Of a stretch of DNA of 64,000 nucleotides, positions 61,910 to 64,000 are shown piece after piece. The notes under the pieces are model-generated. The model did no database searches and was not told the DNA's origin. It worked only from the letters and a program-made list of their open reading frames with translations. The stretch is taken from positions 930,001-994,000 of the forward strand of contig JBCAMK010000012.1 in the NCBI GenBank assembly GCA_038503065.1. Reading direction: 5' to 3'. This DNA is from Paragyromitra xinjiangensis. Its lineage: Eukaryota; Ascomycota; Pezizomycetes; Pezizales; Discinaceae. The translations under genes were made by a program, and so were the position numbers. Position 1 is the stretch's first letter. The number at the start of each line of letters is the position of its first letter.

Positions 61910-64000
61910 ATGCATTCTTACAACGGAAAATGTAGGTTTTCTTTTGATCTCTAAACGGGTCTGCTAGCTAACGTTTCCCTAAGACATTGCCAAGCCCTAT
62001 GTACCTATATCAAGTGACGAATCTGATGATGACGATCTCGACTGCATCATTCCACGCCGAAAGCAGATAGTTTCATCAGCAGAGAAATTTTCCCCTGTGA
62101 ACAAGCTAGAAGGGGAAGGGAATGATCAAGAAAAAGTACAAGAAGGACCACTTCCCCCTAAAACGGCTCCTGGGGTAGCCAGGACTGTTAAACATGAGCA
62201 TGGCATTGGAGAACGAATACTCATGACGGATGATGAAGAAGTGGATACATACGGAGAACGAAAGAGAAAAATGACCGAAGAAGGGAGGAATAAAAGGAAA
62301 ACTGCGGCTGCAGCCAAATCTTCCAAGATTGGTAATCTCGGGAAAAAAACCAAGAGTGAGCCAGCAGAGTGGAAGCTTCCAAGGAGGAAGACTGAAACTG
62401 AAAGTATGGATTACCTTACTTCTTCTAAGTTACTTCTTGATTGTCGTTCCACATTTTGCAGTGTCCGCGTTGCTCCAGATCCAATCATGCCTTCGTTAGA
62501 GAAATGGAGGGAGAAAAAGAAGCTAATGCTATGGATGTGATTCTGGCATAGTAAAAACCGAAGTTACAAAGCAAAAACGATATATCAATGCAGAATCAGA
62601 TGATGATCCGACAATTCCGGAGATCGTACTTCCTCAGTACCTCAAAGCCCGCAGAGAGGTACTCAATCTTGCGAAACAAACCCTCGATGACGACAAGCTC
62701 CATGAGGCACTCCGACTTCCCCCAAGCTACGAAGACATCTGCTTCAGTGACGATGAGAGAATGGTAGAATAAATACCCGTAACTTAGTGGCTAAGTTGTT
62801 ACTAATACCCATCCCAGGAAGATTTAGTCTCTAAACCCACCTTCGAAACTACTCCATGCGCACCTTATAAGGACATTCTTCTAGCTTCCTCCCTTGGATC
62901 CATTCCTTGTTCCATCGCCCAGTACCTGCGTGACTACCAAGTCGCAGGCGCTGAGTTCCTGCACCGAAACTTTGTCTTCCAGGAAGGATGTATCCTTGGC
63001 GACGACATGGGACTTGGTAAAACAGTTCAAGTGATTGCATTCCTCACTGCAGCATTTGGTAAGACAGGCGACGAAAGAGATAGGAAGAGAATGCGTAAAA
63101 TACGGAGAGCCGGTAAGAGGTGGTATCCGAAGGTTATGGTGATATGTCCAGGTACGCTAATATCGAACTGGAGGAACGAGTTTGACACATGGGGATGGTG
63201 GGCGGTCGATGTGTATCACGGAAGTAAGGAGCAGAAGGAAAGTGCCCTTGATGCAGCAAGATCTGGAAGACTGGAGATTATGCTTACAACGCCGACAACG
63301 TATAAAAAAAACCGCATAGAGATTAACATGGTTGAGTGGGATTGTGTCATCGTGGATGAGTGTCATGTTATTAAAGGTGAATTATTACCCTATCTCATTT
63401 CTTTTCATTATGTGTTAGGAAAACTTTATGATCGAATCTGGGCTAATGAGAAATAGAACGAAAGGCCGAGGTTACTCAAGCTTTAAACCAGGTGAACGCG
63501 CTCTGTCGTATTGGCTTAACAGGAACCGCTATCCAAAACAAATATGGTGTCTACCATTGACCCTCTACCCAAAGGCATCATAAACTAACGCCTCCCCTCT
63601 TAGAGGAACTCTGGACCCTCCTTAATTGGTGTCGTCCCGGTGCTGTCTCTACCATTGGCGAATGGAAATCCACCATCGCAATTCCCCTCAAAATCGGACA
63701 ATCCCACGACGCGACCCTGCGACAGATCGGCAAAGCCCGTGAAATTGCCAAACTCCTAGTGCAAAACTTACTCCCAAAGATGTTCCTGCGAAGAATGAAG
63801 ACACTCATTGCAGATCAACTGCCAAAGAAAAGCGATAGGGTTGTGTTTTGCCCTTTGACGGGGATGCAAAAGAACGCATACGAACAATTTTTAGCGAGTG
63901 AGATGGTGAAGTCCATCAAGTTTAGTGGTGACCCATGCGATTGTGGGAAGCAGAAGACGAGGGGGACCTGTTGCTATGAGAAAGTTGAAGATGGAAGGAA
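61910..64000 (+). CDS. ERCC6L2-like SNF2-family ATPase (5' part; continues beyond window)
   Basis: A DNA-dependent ATPase of the Rad54/ERCC6 group, related to ERCC6L2 proteins in DNA-damage response. Exons placed: 61910-61931, 61984-62403, 62552-62763, 62818-63376, 63457-63546 and 63604 onward, in one frame. The N-terminus is acidic and Lys-rich, with a probable nuclear signal (RKRKMTEEGRNKRK). PTIPEIVLPQYLKARRE and LPPSYEDICFSDDER precede the helicase core, as in the family. Motifs: QYLRDYQVAGAEFL (Q), GDDMGLGKTVQ (I), VMVICPGTLISNW (Ia), VDECHVIKG (II, DECH), LTGTAIQNKYEELW (III). The CDCGKQKTRGTCCY cysteine cluster near the end is a mark of ERCC6L2-like proteins. The third exon boundary uses an acceptor (CATAG at 62547-62551) preceded by CTAAT. 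The helicase C-terminal lobe lies outside the window. Confidence 0.88.

Noticed and set aside
62404..62540. Reading straight through as coding after the second exon of the SNF2 ATPase
   Set aside because: This frame stops at 62540 and leaves the next family-conserved block in another frame. Splicing 62404-62551, with a CTAAT branch word, keeps one frame.
1..64000. CRISPR array or bacterial operon structure
   Set aside because: Tandem repeats present are minisatellites with no unique spacers; genes have spliceosomal introns.
1..64000. tRNA or rRNA genes
   Set aside because: GGTTCGA-like words were checked (for example 9742, inside the Gypsy pol) but none had a cloverleaf context.

Overview
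The window looks like a transposon-rich stretch of a filamentous ascomycete chromosome meeting a normal gene-bearing stretch. The evidence for a fungus is the short introns (about 50-150 bp, GT-AG, with CTAAT/CTAAC-like branch sites), the gene set (CaMKK-type kinase, HAL4/SAT4-type kinase, Mei2-like RNA-binding protein, ERG19, cytochrome c heme lyase, ERCC6L2-like SNF2 ATPase) and the mobile elements (chromodomain Gypsy element, Tad-like LINEs, Plavaka/CACTA-like transposases). The repeat load and short introns would suit a truffle-like Pezizomycete, but that is an inference.

Positions 1-41465 are almost entirely nested mobile elements. The unifying signal is a group of DNA transposons that share the 12-bp inverted terminus CATCAGCAAAAA / TTTTTGCTGATG and make 2-bp target duplications. 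At least eight left ends and nine right ends occur between 1489 and 41289. Five elements have both ends and matching duplications: 1489-3508, 16043-16287, 32845-34288, 36649-39725 and 40900-41289. A probable autonomous member (18013 to about 25951) carries a Plavaka-like transposase of about 950 codons broken by two TAG stops. It also carries a divergently transcribed 428-aa acidic protein of unknown function. A second, older transposase fragment lies at 3509-5437. The smaller members carry minisatellites or palindromes and no transposase.

Other elements in this half are: a complete Gypsy chromovirus (5860-14269, 1.03-kb LTRs, duplication TCCTG); a minus-strand LINE (14575-18012) interrupted by a MITE, a plus-strand LINE end and the large transposon; a solo LTR (21955-22688, duplication GTAGC); two ORF1-only LINEs pointing at each other (27347-29647 and 29809-32063), the second inside a retrotransposon gag; a nested array of TIR elements and minisatellites (34971-40677); and a broken MULE transposase (40678-41465).

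From 41466 to the end the sequence holds six host genes with introns. They are a CaMKK/Ssp1-like kinase (42162-44488, +), a multi-pass membrane protein (46591-48173, +), a Mei2-like three-RRM protein (50047-52719, +, with an apparent 1-nt frameshift), a HAL4/SAT4-type kinase (55085-56827, -), mevalonate diphosphate decarboxylase (58904-60188, -) and cytochrome c heme lyase (60802-61662, -). A seventh, the ERCC6L2-like SNF2 ATPase (61910 to beyond the end, +), is incomplete. Only one small mariner-like fold-back element (54068-54148) was recognised here. The genes do not form one pathway. The last two are divergent and share a 247-bp intergenic region.
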